Positions 26,214 through 34,311 of a DNA stretch of 42,503 nt are shown here, piece by piece. The notes beneath the pieces are model-generated. The model saw only the letters and a list, made by a program, of their open reading frames with translations, was not told the DNA's origin and did not search any database. Position numbers and translations under genes: made by a program. Location: contig JAIETK010000020.1 of the NCBI GenBank assembly GCA_019745325.1, forward strand, positions 1 through 42,503, written 5' to 3'. Source of the DNA: Nitrosomonas sp. (lineage in GTDB: Bacteria; Pseudomonadota; Gammaproteobacteria; Burkholderiales; Nitrosomonadaceae). Position 1 is the stretch's first letter. Each line of letters opens with the position of its first letter.

Positions 26214-27760
26214 TGCACACGAATCTAAGATTATATTTTATCGTCATACTCCTTCTGGGTATGGGGATCGGATTGATTCTCTATAAGCACTTCGCGTTAG
26301 GGTTTCCATTATCACCGGATGATAAAAAGCCGGTCTGGACCATCGAAGCCAAAATCGATTTCGTCGCGCGCGGCGCTCCCATTATCGTTTCGTTCGCTTT
26401 GCCGCCCAAAACTTCGGATATCGCAATTGTCGAAGAAGATTTCGCGTCCCCCGATTACGGGTTTAGCGAATTAGTTTCGCCGACTGGCCGCCGGGCGCAG
26501 TGGAGCAAAAGAACCGCCGCCGGCCCTCAAACCGCTTATTACCGGCTCAGCATGTATGAAACTGATCCGGCCAGCGAGACCGATCCCGCGGATCTTCCGT
26601 CCGAACCGGAGAAACCGGAGTTTGATGAAGTGCTTAATACGGCAGCAACGACGCTTTTGGATCAAGTCCGCAGCCGGTCGGCAAACACTGAAACTTTCAC
26701 TCGCGAACTGATCGCCACGCTCAATTCGAACGCGCCCAGTCAGAATCAAAGCCTGTTACTGAATGAACATTCCAACGAAGAGTACAAAACCCATCTAATC
26801 ATCAACTTACTGGCGCTGGAAGGTATCAGTGCGCGCATTGTCCGCGGACTCTACTTGAAAGACGGGCGCCGCCGGCAGACATTGACCAATTTTGTCGAGG
26901 TATACATCGGCGGGCAATGGTTGTTATTCAATCAAAACTCCGGTGAAATCGGTAAACCGAAGAATTTTCTGATATGGCAGCGGGGCGATCAGTCACTCCT
27001 CGATGTCGTCGGCGGCAAAAATTCGCAGATATCCTTTTCAATTATCAAAAACATTCATTCAACCCGTAACCTTGTGGTCCGCGACAGCATGAACAAACAG
27101 GCCGGCATCATTGACTTTTCGATCTACAGTTTACCGATCGAACAGCAAAATGCCTTCAAAATGATCCTACTGCTGCCAATCGGCGCGTTGATCGTCGTTA
27201 TCATGCGCTTGTTAATCGGCATCCGTACTTCCGGGACTTTTATGCCGATATTGATTGCACTCGCATTGATACAAACCACTTTGCTGACCGGAATTCTTAT
27301 CTTTTTGACCGTAGTCGGTACCGGACTGCTGATACGCTCCTATTTATCACGGCTCAATCTGTTATTTGTCGCGCGCATCTCGGCGGTGATCATCGTCGTT
27401 ATTGCAATAATCGCCAGTATCAGCATTATCAGCAATAAACTCGGACTCGATCAGGCACTGACCGTCACTTTCTTCCCGATGATCATTCTGTCGTGGACCA
27501 TCGAACGGATGTCGGTATTATGGGAAGAAGACGGTCCTCGCGAAGTATTTATCCAAGGCGGCGGCAGCTTACTGACGGCTGTGATTGCGTATCTGTTCAT
27601 GACAAACCGAACGATCGAATATCTCACGTTCAATTTCCCCGAATTGATGCTGGTCAATCTGGCGCTTATTTTGATTCTCGGACAATATACCGGGTACCGG
27701 CTATCCGAGCTTTACCGTTTTCATGCACTGGAGCGGCGCAATGTTTCTGGCAAGCGCTAA
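26213..27760 (+). CDS. Inactive transglutaminase fused to 7 TM helices (UUP1 family)
   Basis: The 515-residue membrane protein has an N-terminal TM helix (about 8-25) and a periplasmic part with a beta-domain and a transglutaminase-like fold (about 40-290; LLALEGISARIVRGLYLKDG and FVEVYIGGQWLLFN are fold motifs). The C-terminal half has seven helices (about 315-500), opening AFKMILLLPIGALIVVIMR. The usual Cys-His-Asp triad is absent in this family, hence 'inactive'. It is thought to bind peptide or amide substrates for its partners. It starts with TAATG overlap to the protease gene and overlaps the ATP-grasp gene by 20 bp. Confidence 0.88.
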   Translation: MHTNLRLYFIVILLLGMGIGLILYKHFALGFPLSPDDKKPVWTIEAKIDFVARGAPIIVSFALPPKTSDIAIVEEDFASPDYGFSELVSPTGRRAQWSKRTAAGPQTAYYRLSMYETDPASETDPADLPSEPEKPEFDEVLNTAATTLLDQVRSRSANTETFTRELIATLNSNAPSQNQSLLLNEHSNEEYKTHLIINLLALEGISARIVRGLYLKDGRRRQTLTNFVEVYIGGQWLLFNQNSGEIGKPKNFLIWQRGDQSLLDVVGGKNSQISFSIIKNIHSTRNLVVRDSMNKQAGIIDFSIYSLPIEQQNAFKMILLLPIGALIVVIMRLLIGIRTSGTFMPILIALALIQTTLLTGILIFLTVVGTGLLIRSYLSRLNLLFVARISAVIIVVIAIIASISIISNKLGLDQALTVTFFPMIILSWTIERMSVLWEEDGPREVFIQGGGSLLTAVIAYLFMTNRTIEYLTFNFPELMLVNLALILILGQYTGYRLSELYRFHALERRNVSGKR

Positions 27761-28742
27761 GAAGCTCAGAAGCTTTGGCATCATCGGTATGAACCAGAGA
27801 AATTTCGGGTTGATAGCCCGTTATAATCCGCGCCGTCTGTATCCGCTGGTCGACGACAAGCTCAAAACCAAATTGTTGGCGCAGCAAGCTGGAATCACCG
27901 TACCGGAGTTATTGGGAACCGTGCAATACCAGCATGATGTCAGGTTGTTGAAAGAGATATTGGATCCGCATGCCCAGTTTGTCATCAAACCGGTCAAAGG
28001 CAGCGGCGGCAAAGGCATCCTGGTGATTACCGAGCATGAACATAATCTCTATTTCAAGCCGAGCGGCGATGCTTTACAACTGCGCGACATCGAACGGCAT
28101 GTTTCGAATATTTTGAGCGGCTTGCATAGCCTCGGCGGAAAACCCGATATGGTGATGATCGAATCACTGATCCAATTGGATCCGGTTTTTGCGGATTATA
28201 GTTATGAAGGCATCCCGGATTTACGCATCATCGTTTTTCGCGGTTATCCCATCATGGCAATGCTCCGTCTTACCACTCACGCTTCCGATGGCAAAGCCAA
28301 TTTGCATCAAGGCGCCGTAGGAGTTGGGATCGATATGGGAAACGGCAGCGCATTACATGCCGTTCAGTACGGCGAACCGGTATTATTTCATCCGGATACG
28401 CGCAAGACTTTCTCGGAATTGGTGATTCCGCATTGGGATAAATTGCTGCAACTGGCTGCGGCTTGTTATGAAATGACCGGCCTGGGCTATCTGGGCGCCG
28501 ATATCGTACTCGATCGCGATCATGGTCCGATGATTATCGAGCTCAATGCGCGGCCAGGGCTTTCCATCCAGGTTGCTAATGCTGCAGGATTGGCACCGCG
28601 GGTAACCGTCATCGAGTCTATTCAGGAAATTGATCCGGATCCGCAATCACGCGCGGCTTTCAGCAAACAGCAATTCGCAATCGATTCGGTTAACGAGCCA
28701 CCGCGCGAATTGCGGACCCGGCGTGATGATCGCGCTATGTAA
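27741..28742 (+). CDS. ATP-grasp alpha-L-glutamate ligase-like protein
   Basis: The 333-residue cytoplasmic ligase is from ATG 27741; the ATG at 27723 adds six residues inside the upstream gene. Family start GIIGMNQRNFGLIARYNPRR and VDDKLKTKLLAQQAG are intact. The ATP-grasp core has VIKPVKGSGGKGILVI (phosphate loop) and the metal site ending DHGPMIIELNARPGLSIQ (Glu, Asn ligands). These enzymes join an amino acid, perhaps glutamate, to a carboxyl acceptor. With the upstream transglutaminase-like and retropepsin-like proteins it forms a likely make-and-trim peptide-modifying system at the inner membrane. Confidence 0.9.
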   Translation: MFLASAKKLRSFGIIGMNQRNFGLIARYNPRRLYPLVDDKLKTKLLAQQAGITVPELLGTVQYQHDVRLLKEILDPHAQFVIKPVKGSGGKGILVITEHEHNLYFKPSGDALQLRDIERHVSNILSGLHSLGGKPDMVMIESLIQLDPVFADYSYEGIPDLRIIVFRGYPIMAMLRLTTHASDGKANLHQGAVGVGIDMGNGSALHAVQYGEPVLFHPDTRKTFSELVIPHWDKLLQLAAACYEMTGLGYLGADIVLDRDHGPMIIELNARPGLSIQVANAAGLAPRVTVIESIQEIDPDPQSRAAFSKQQFAIDSVNEPPRELRTRRDDRAM

Positions 28743-28768
28743 CATCCAACGCCTGAAAGGATACATCA

Positions 28769-28827
28769 GGAAACGCTGATTAATTCGACGAACGAGCCGT
28801 CCGTGCAGTCAATCAGTCAGTATTTTC
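28769..28827. mobile_element. 59-bp mini-MITE (short version of the 41.5 kb MITE)
   Basis: GGAAACGCTGATTAATTCGACGAAC at the left (in two parts of 20 or fewer: GGAAACGCTGATTAATTCGA then CGAAC) and GTGCAGTCAATCAGTCAGTATTTTC-type right end match both ends of the 143-bp element at 41525-41667, with the middle lost. The right end contains the stop codon of the GGDEF gene (28826-28828). Confidence 0.75.
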
Positions 28828-30493
28828 AATCCCCGCTATTGACCACTACTTTGTTACGCCCGCGCTGTTTGGCATGAAACAGCGCTTTTTCAGCCGCTTC
28901 GCTCAATTTTGCGGCATCCGGGAAATGTTCGAGATCCGCGATCCCGCAACTGAAACTGACTGAAAACTCCTCATCCTGGCTTAAATGCAATAACCGCGAA
29001 AAAACATGCCGGATTTCGTCGATGACTTTGGCAGCCGAAGTTGCATCGGTATCATTCATAATCACCGCAAATTCTTCTCCGCCATAGCGGCCGACGGTAT
29101 CGGTGCCACGTAGCCGCTGCTTTAACAACCTTGCCAAGCTTTTAATGACGCGATCTCCTGCAGCATGCCCATGAATGTCATTGATTTTCTTGATAAAATC
29201 GATATCCACCATGGCATACGACAGCGGCGTATTCAACCGGTCGGAGCGAACCACCTCACGCACCAGTTCTTCTTTGATCGCCGTATGGTTCAGCAAACCG
29301 GTCAAGCCATCATGCACCATCAACGCACGCAAAGACCTCGCGCGCATTACCCGTAGCGTCACCGCCGAAATCAACTGCCGGGAGAAAACCGGTTTAACCA
29401 GAAAATCGTCTCCTCCCAGGCTCATGGCTTCACGTTGTGTGTTGAAATCATTCTCCGACGACAGATAAACGATCGGAATCGCGATAAAACCTTCCATTTG
29501 CCGGATTACTTTTGCCAGCTCGATACCGTTACAACCGGGCATATAGAGATCCATCAGGATCAAATCCGGGTTAAAGCCATTCAGGGTTTCGAGGAGTTGT
29601 GCGGGTCCGGTTACGGCTTTGACCGTCATGCCGGCTCGTTCCAGTACTGCGGCATTATAGGCCAGGATGGTCGGATTATCGTCGACCAGCAATATGCGAA
29701 AGGAATCCTGGATTTGCGAGGCTGTGATCAAATCAAGCTGACCGATCAATTCAACCGGATTAAACGGCTTGGTAAAATACGCCAAGCCGCCCGCCCGCAC
29801 CGCGCCAAGCCGGTAATCCAAACCGTCGTGAACCGATATAAAAATGACCTGCGCCGGTTGCGTCAATTCCCGCTGAATTTCTTCCATAACCCGGATTCCC
29901 GCCATTTCATCGTCCGGAAACTCGATTTCCATCAACACGATGGCATTGGGTATCTGCAAGATAGCAGCGCGGAATTTATCCAAATGATTGAATACTTCGA
30001 CTTCATAACCATAATACCGTAGTTGCAGCGCCAATTCCTCAGCAGCTTCCGCATCGGCATTGACCACGAAAATCAAATCCGAAGGTTGTGGAATCGTTAA
30101 GAAAGCTTCTTTATTAGCAATCGTTTGCCGGATAAAAATCGGATTGGATTCGTTATCTTCCGATATCTTTTTCAACTCCAGGATTTGCTGGGAAATCCGG
30201 TTGGCTTGAAATGCATCGGCGGAAACTTGCTGCAACAGCAAGTTCTTAAAAATCTGTTCCAAGACTCTCGCCTCGATGCTCAGTTCCGAAAATCCGAATG
30301 TTTTGCTGCTGCCCGCCAGATTATTGACGGCGCGATGAATTTCCTGGAGCATGCCCGATTCCCACTCACTCAGCAGCTTGCTCCACAACGTTTCGATTTC
30401 AGTAATTTTGTCCGGCAGCTCTTCTATAAACATCGTAGCCAGCGAGCATAATCTTTCCTGAAATTCATCGTGTAATTTATTTTCCATAGTCAT
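28826..30493 (-). CDS. Hpt-REC-REC-GGDEF diguanylate cyclase with degenerate input domains
   Basis: This 555-residue cytoplasmic protein has, in order: Hpt domain (about 10-110), receiver 1 (about 139-260), receiver 2 (about 266-385), GGDEF domain (about 390-550). The GGDEF active site is GGEEF with I-site RGTD five residues before it, so it is likely active and feedback-controlled. Receiver 2 is canonical (LLVDDNP, DLILMDLYMPG, VKPV). Receiver 1 has E189 where the phospho-Asp belongs (VLMEIEFP) and an altered acidic pocket (VVNAD). The Hpt has N57 instead of His (AVNNLAGSSKTFGF). So only receiver 2 can carry phosphate. Its stop lies in the mini-MITE. Confidence 0.92.
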   Translation of the reverse strand: MTMENKLHDEFQERLCSLATMFIEELPDKITEIETLWSKLLSEWESGMLQEIHRAVNNLAGSSKTFGFSELSIEARVLEQIFKNLLLQQVSADAFQANRISQQILELKKISEDNESNPIFIRQTIANKEAFLTIPQPSDLIFVVNADAEAAEELALQLRYYGYEVEVFNHLDKFRAAILQIPNAIVLMEIEFPDDEMAGIRVMEEIQRELTQPAQVIFISVHDGLDYRLGAVRAGGLAYFTKPFNPVELIGQLDLITASQIQDSFRILLVDDNPTILAYNAAVLERAGMTVKAVTGPAQLLETLNGFNPDLILMDLYMPGCNGIELAKVIRQMEGFIAIPIVYLSSENDFNTQREAMSLGGDDFLVKPVFSRQLISAVTLRVMRARSLRALMVHDGLTGLLNHTAIKEELVREVVRSDRLNTPLSYAMVDIDFIKKINDIHGHAAGDRVIKSLARLLKQRLRGTDTVGRYGGEEFAVIMNDTDATSAAKVIDEIRHVFSRLLHLSQDEEFSVSFSCGIADLEHFPDAAKLSEAAEKALFHAKQRGRNKVVVNSGD

Positions 30494-30965
30494 GCACCCA
30501 AAAAATATTCGACCCCAATAACAACATGCTTGAAATCAAACGGTTTTTCGATAACAGCCGCCATCCCAATTCCCATCCAAGCTTTCATTTGCCCGGTTGC
30601 ACTTTAAAACCAACCAATATAGCATTTTTATCAATGGGTTGTAACATATATCAACACTCTCCGGGATATTCTGTTGCATCAATTGATGCATTATCCCGGT
30701 GTACACCTTCCCAAATTTTTGCCTATTGTAAGTAACTATACAAATTTCAAATGTTGGAACTAACACTGAAAGACCTGCCAGTTATCTTTTTTATAATCAG
30801 GTTTCCGCCACCCATTTCCGGGATCAAAATGACAGCAAAAACAATATCTGACCATCCCGCTATTAAAATATATCCCCATTCCACCCTGCTCCGGCGGTAA
30901 AATTTAATGAAAAGACGGAATAGGAATTCTTCCCGGCGGCGGGCGGGAATCAATCAATTAATATC
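30494..30965. other. Divergent intergenic region with a large palindrome
   Basis: No supported gene; a 76-codon frame on the minus strand (30536-30766) has no recognisable features. The region holds the composite palindrome at 30661-30699 described separately, and AT-rich promoter-like sequence. Confidence 0.5.
30661..30699. promoter_or_regulatory. Composite palindrome, candidate operator
   Basis: TGCATCAATTGATGCA (30675-30690) is a perfect 16-bp palindrome, framed by CCGGGATA (30661-30668) and its exact complement TATCCCGG (30692-30699). The nested symmetry could be an operator for a dimer or tetramer, or an RNA hairpin with an internal bulge. Confidence 0.6.
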
Positions 30966-31871
30966 ATGCAGTTTCTAAATCACGCGGTACTCGTTATGCG
31001 CCCTTCTATCATTATCAAGCTACTCCTTGTTATCCTTGTAGCACTTGTTCTTTTTTTTGCGATTGGCACGATTCTGACATCACCAGCCCCCACTTCAGTC
31101 TCCGCGCTTTCCGCTGATTTCCCGGTTGAGGCGGTACAGATCCCGGGCCGGGATCACGTCATTGTTCATGGCTGGCTGGCTCCAGGAAAACCCGGCAGCG
31201 GTGTCGTGCTGCTGGCGCATTCAATGCGCAGCAACCGCGTAGAGATGTTAAGCCGGGCACGGTTTCTGCAAGACAAAGGATACGGGGTTCTGCTCATTGA
31301 CCTGCAAGGACATGGGGAAACCATTGGCGATAAAATTACTTTCGGCTTGAAAGAAGCCGAAAATATTGAGGCATCCGTCTACTTTCTGAGACAGCGTTTC
31401 CCGCGCGAGCGCATTGGCGCAATCGGTACTTCGCTGGGAGCCGCGGCAATTGTTCTTGCGAAGAAAAATCTAAAATTAGACGCGGTGATTCTGGAATCAC
31501 TTCACCCAACCCTGGAAGAAGCGGTTGAGAACCGCTTGAAACTCCATTTTGGAGATTACGGCAGCGTGTTACTGCCGCTGATGCTCTGGCAATTATCGCT
31601 AAATCTGGATATTGCCATTACTGAACTCAATCCGATTGCGCGAATTGATCAGCTGAATGCTCCCGTCCTGTTCATTTCAGGAACTCATGACGCACATACC
31701 ACCCAATCGGAGACCGAGCGTTTATATGCTTCGGCCAGGCATCCTAAAGAACTGTGGATTGTTCCGGGTGCCAAACATTTTAATATGCATACCTATGCCG
31801 GCAGAGAATATGAACATCGCGTCGATGATTTTTTATCACATTATCTCAAGCGATACGAGGAGGATGACTAG
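30966..31871 (+). CDS. Membrane-anchored alpha/beta hydrolase
   Basis: The 301-residue protein has one N-terminal membrane anchor (about 14-38) and an alpha/beta-hydrolase domain outside. The serine nucleophile is in GTSLGAAA (G-x-S-x-G), the acid is in ISGTHDAHT, and the catalytic His is in PGAKHFNMHT; GHGET is an early oxyanion-side motif. Members act as esterases or peptidases (BEM46/YfhR-like); the substrate is unknown. The start may also be ATG 30996. A UspA gene follows after 86 bp on the same strand. Confidence 0.85.
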   Translation: MQFLNHAVLVMRPSIIIKLLLVILVALVLFFAIGTILTSPAPTSVSALSADFPVEAVQIPGRDHVIVHGWLAPGKPGSGVVLLAHSMRSNRVEMLSRARFLQDKGYGVLLIDLQGHGETIGDKITFGLKEAENIEASVYFLRQRFPRERIGAIGTSLGAAAIVLAKKNLKLDAVILESLHPTLEEAVENRLKLHFGDYGSVLLPLMLWQLSLNLDIAITELNPIARIDQLNAPVLFISGTHDAHTTQSETERLYASARHPKELWIVPGAKHFNMHTYAGREYEHRVDDFLSHYLKRYEEDD

Positions 31872-31957
31872 GGAAGCGGGCTGCAAAGTTCGGCGCAATC
31901 GCTTGCAGGATATGCTAAAGTGCGCCTCAAATATTTCTCACGCGTTATAGAACCGAC

Positions 31958-32404
31958 ATGCTGAATTATCAAAATATCTTACTCACCGTCGATTTTTCCG
32001 GGCACGACCTGTTCGTCGCTCAAAAAGCGCAAGCACTGGCTGAACAATTCCATGCGACACTGCATATTCTTCATGTGCTGGACAACATTCCGATGCCTGA
32101 TACGCCTTATGGAACAGTGATTCCGTTATCGGAAGATTCAGCTTATGAATTATTGGAGGATGAGAAAAACAAATTAGTGCAAATAAGCGATCAGCTAAAT
32201 ATTGCGCCGTCCCGGCGTTGGTTAATCTGGGGCGAACCGCAGCAAGAAATCACGCAACTGGCGATACAGCAGCAGATAGACTTGATTATTGTCGGTTCGC
32301 ATGACCGGCATGGTCTCGCCGTGTTAATGGGATCCACGGCTAAGGATGTGTTATATCACGCAGAATGTGATGTTCTGGCAGTGCATATCAAAAAGCCAGG
32401 GTAG
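31958..32404 (+). CDS. Universal stress protein, UspA family
   Basis: A 148-residue single Usp domain. It starts YQNILLTVDFSGHDLFVA (adenine-contact Asp), and ends IIVGSHDRHGLAVLMGSTAKDVL, the G-2x-G-9x-GST-type ATP-binding motif. More similar in layout to E. coli UspA/UspG types than to the short form at 9816. Stress or stationary-phase role expected; partners unknown. It converges on bamD, with only 11 bp between the stops. Confidence 0.92.
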   Translation: MLNYQNILLTVDFSGHDLFVAQKAQALAEQFHATLHILHVLDNIPMPDTPYGTVIPLSEDSAYELLEDEKNKLVQISDQLNIAPSRRWLIWGEPQQEITQLAIQQQIDLIIVGSHDRHGLAVLMGSTAKDVLYHAECDVLAVHIKKPG

Positions 32405-32415
32405 CCACAGCTTTT

Positions 32416-33222
32416 TTAATTTTTCCAGAACTGCCACCAGGCTTTCCCGCCCACTTCAGGTAATTCCGCAAGAAAAATACTGTCAGGAAAGTTGATGCGC
32501 ATGACGCGTTCCGCATCGTCGCGCAAATCATACATTTCCAGCGCTTCATAAGCCCGGATCATGATGTACAGAGCTTCCTCGGTCGCCGGAGTACGCGGGT
32601 ACTCTTTAACCGCGTTTTGCGCCCGGTTGGCCGCCGCGACATAGGCTTTACGCTTCATATAGTAACGCGCCACATGAATCTCACTCATCGCCAAGGCATT
32701 CAGCAAATAGGCCATCCGCTGCCTGGCATCCACGGCATACTTACTATCCGGAAACCGGGTCACCAGTTCCTTGAAAACTTCAAACGATTCATACGTTGCC
32801 TTGGGATCACGTTCGCTCATATCCTGCTTGAGCGGCCCTTTCATCAGAAAACTGATCATTCCCCAGCTATCGTTAAAATTAGCCAATCCTTTGATATAAT
32901 AGGCGTAATCTACATGCTGATGATTAGGATGTAACTTAATAAACCGATCCGCTGCTGCAATCGCAGATGCCGGTTCTTCATTTTTATAATGCGCATAGGC
33001 AATTTCCAGTTGCGCTTGTTGCGCAATCCGGCCATAAGGATAGCGGGATTCCAGCGATTCATAGAGCTTGATAGCCGCAGGATAACTGCCATCATTCAAT
33101 TTCGCTTTTGCTTCTGAATAAAACTTATTGGCGGACCAGTCTTGCTGATCTTCCGTGCGATCCGGCAATAAACCGCAACCCGATAGCCCCATAACCAGAA
33201 ATAAAGCTAAACTACGTAACAT
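32416..33222 (-). CDS. bamD: Outer-membrane assembly lipoprotein BamD
   Basis: BamD is an essential part of the BAM complex that inserts outer-membrane barrels. The 268-residue form begins at ATG 33222, giving the lipoprotein signal MLRSLALFLVMGLSGC with lipobox LSGC; the in-frame codons before it are excluded. Five TPR-like repeats follow (about 30-240), with YEAKAKLNDGSY-type helix starts and the RYPYGRIAQQAQLEIAYA segment that is highly conserved in BamD. Its start codon overlaps that of the divergent rluD gene by two bases. Confidence 0.93.
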   Translation of the reverse strand: MLRSLALFLVMGLSGCGLLPDRTEDQQDWSANKFYSEAKAKLNDGSYPAAIKLYESLESRYPYGRIAQQAQLEIAYAHYKNEEPASAIAAADRFIKLHPNHQHVDYAYYIKGLANFNDSWGMISFLMKGPLKQDMSERDPKATYESFEVFKELVTRFPDSKYAVDARQRMAYLLNALAMSEIHVARYYMKRKAYVAAANRAQNAVKEYPRTPATEEALYIMIRAYEALEMYDLRDDAERVMRINFPDSIFLAELPEVGGKAWWQFWKN

Positions 33223-34243
33223 GACAAGTTCCATTAATAGCAATGATCAATCCGCGGATTATAGCGCAAAGCCGGGGCCGCTCACACACAGCGATCCGGA
33301 TTGTGCCGCGCTTGATCTCATCATTCCTGCCGACTACGCCGGTTTGCGGTTGGATCTTGCATTAGCAAAATTATTACCGCAATGGTCGCGCAGCCGTATA
33401 CAAACCTGGATTGCCGGAAGTCGCGTGACGCTCGATGAACAAGCTACCACACCGAAACACAAAGTCTGGGGAAATGAGCGTGTAAGGATCTTGCCGCACG
33501 AAATCACCCATGAAACGGCATTCAAACCCGAGAACATTGATCTGGATGTGATTTATGAAGACGACACATTGATCGTCATCGACAAACCGGCCGGATTGGT
33601 CACGCATCCGGGAAATGGCAACTGGCAAGGAACCATGCTGAACGCTCTACTGCACCATGCGCCGCAATTGGAGCATGTTCCTCGGGCCGGGATTGTGCAC
33701 CGCCTGGATAAAAATACCACCGGCTTACTAGTCGTTGCGAAAACCTTGGAAGCGCAAACAAGCCTCGTGCGGCAGTTACAACAAAGAACTGTGAAACGTG
33801 ATTATCTGGCATTGGTAGTTGGACAAGTCCAGCAAGCCGGCCATGTCGATGCACCCATCGGCCGCCATCCGACACAGCGCACCAAAATGGCGGTCACGGC
33901 GACGGGCAAACCGGCACGAACGCATTACCAAGTGATCGAAACTTTCGAGGCATGCACGCTGTTGCAATGCAGCCTTGAAACCGGACGGACGCATCAGATC
34001 CGGGTTCATATGAATACCATCGGACACGCATTAGTGGGTGATCCGGTTTATGGCGGAAACCTGATCAAAAAGACCGGATCGGCAGTAGATCAGTTACTCG
34101 CGAATTTTCCACGGCAAGCGCTGCATGCGCAAAGATTGACGCTGACGCACCCGCGTACCGGACAAATCTGTCACTGGGGAGCGTCTGTTCCGCTGGACAT
34201 CGTTGCGTTGCTGCAAGCCTTACGCCAAATTACAGAAATTTAA
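33221..34243 (+). CDS. rluD: 23S rRNA pseudouridine synthase RluD
   Basis: RluD modifies uridines 1911, 1915 and 1917 of helix 69 in 23S rRNA. From ATG 33221 the protein is 340 residues: an N-terminal S4 RNA-binding domain (about 35-105; GLRLDLALAKLLPQWSRSRI) and the synthase domain with catalytic Asp in GIVHRLDKNTTGLL, plus DYLALV and GRTHQIRVHMNTIGHALVGD. No other in-frame start exists before the S4 domain except upstream of 33221, within bamD. The rluD/bamD (yfiO) divergent pairing is conserved in proteobacteria; usually with a small gap. Confidence 0.95.
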   Translation: MTSSINSNDQSADYSAKPGPLTHSDPDCAALDLIIPADYAGLRLDLALAKLLPQWSRSRIQTWIAGSRVTLDEQATTPKHKVWGNERVRILPHEITHETAFKPENIDLDVIYEDDTLIVIDKPAGLVTHPGNGNWQGTMLNALLHHAPQLEHVPRAGIVHRLDKNTTGLLVVAKTLEAQTSLVRQLQQRTVKRDYLALVVGQVQQAGHVDAPIGRHPTQRTKMAVTATGKPARTHYQVIETFEACTLLQCSLETGRTHQIRVHMNTIGHALVGDPVYGGNLIKKTGSAVDQLLANFPRQALHAQRLTLTHPRTGQICHWGASVPLDIVALLQALRQITEI

Positions 34244-34254
34244 ATTTGTCCATA

Positions 34255-34280
34255 AAAAATGCGCCTTACGGCGCATTTTT
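34255..34280. terminator. Bidirectional intrinsic terminator, rluD / porin
   Basis: AAAAATGCGCC (34255-34265) pairs perfectly with 34270-34280 around TTAC. A GC-rich core with A- and T-runs on both sides serves both convergent genes. Confidence 0.92.
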
Positions 34281-34311
34281 TATATTCCATAACAACTCAA
34301 ATCTTCAATGC

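Noticed and set aside
30536..30766. 76-codon open frame on the minus strand
   Set aside because: No domain or start signal, and it spans the nested palindrome, which is better explained as regulatory DNA.
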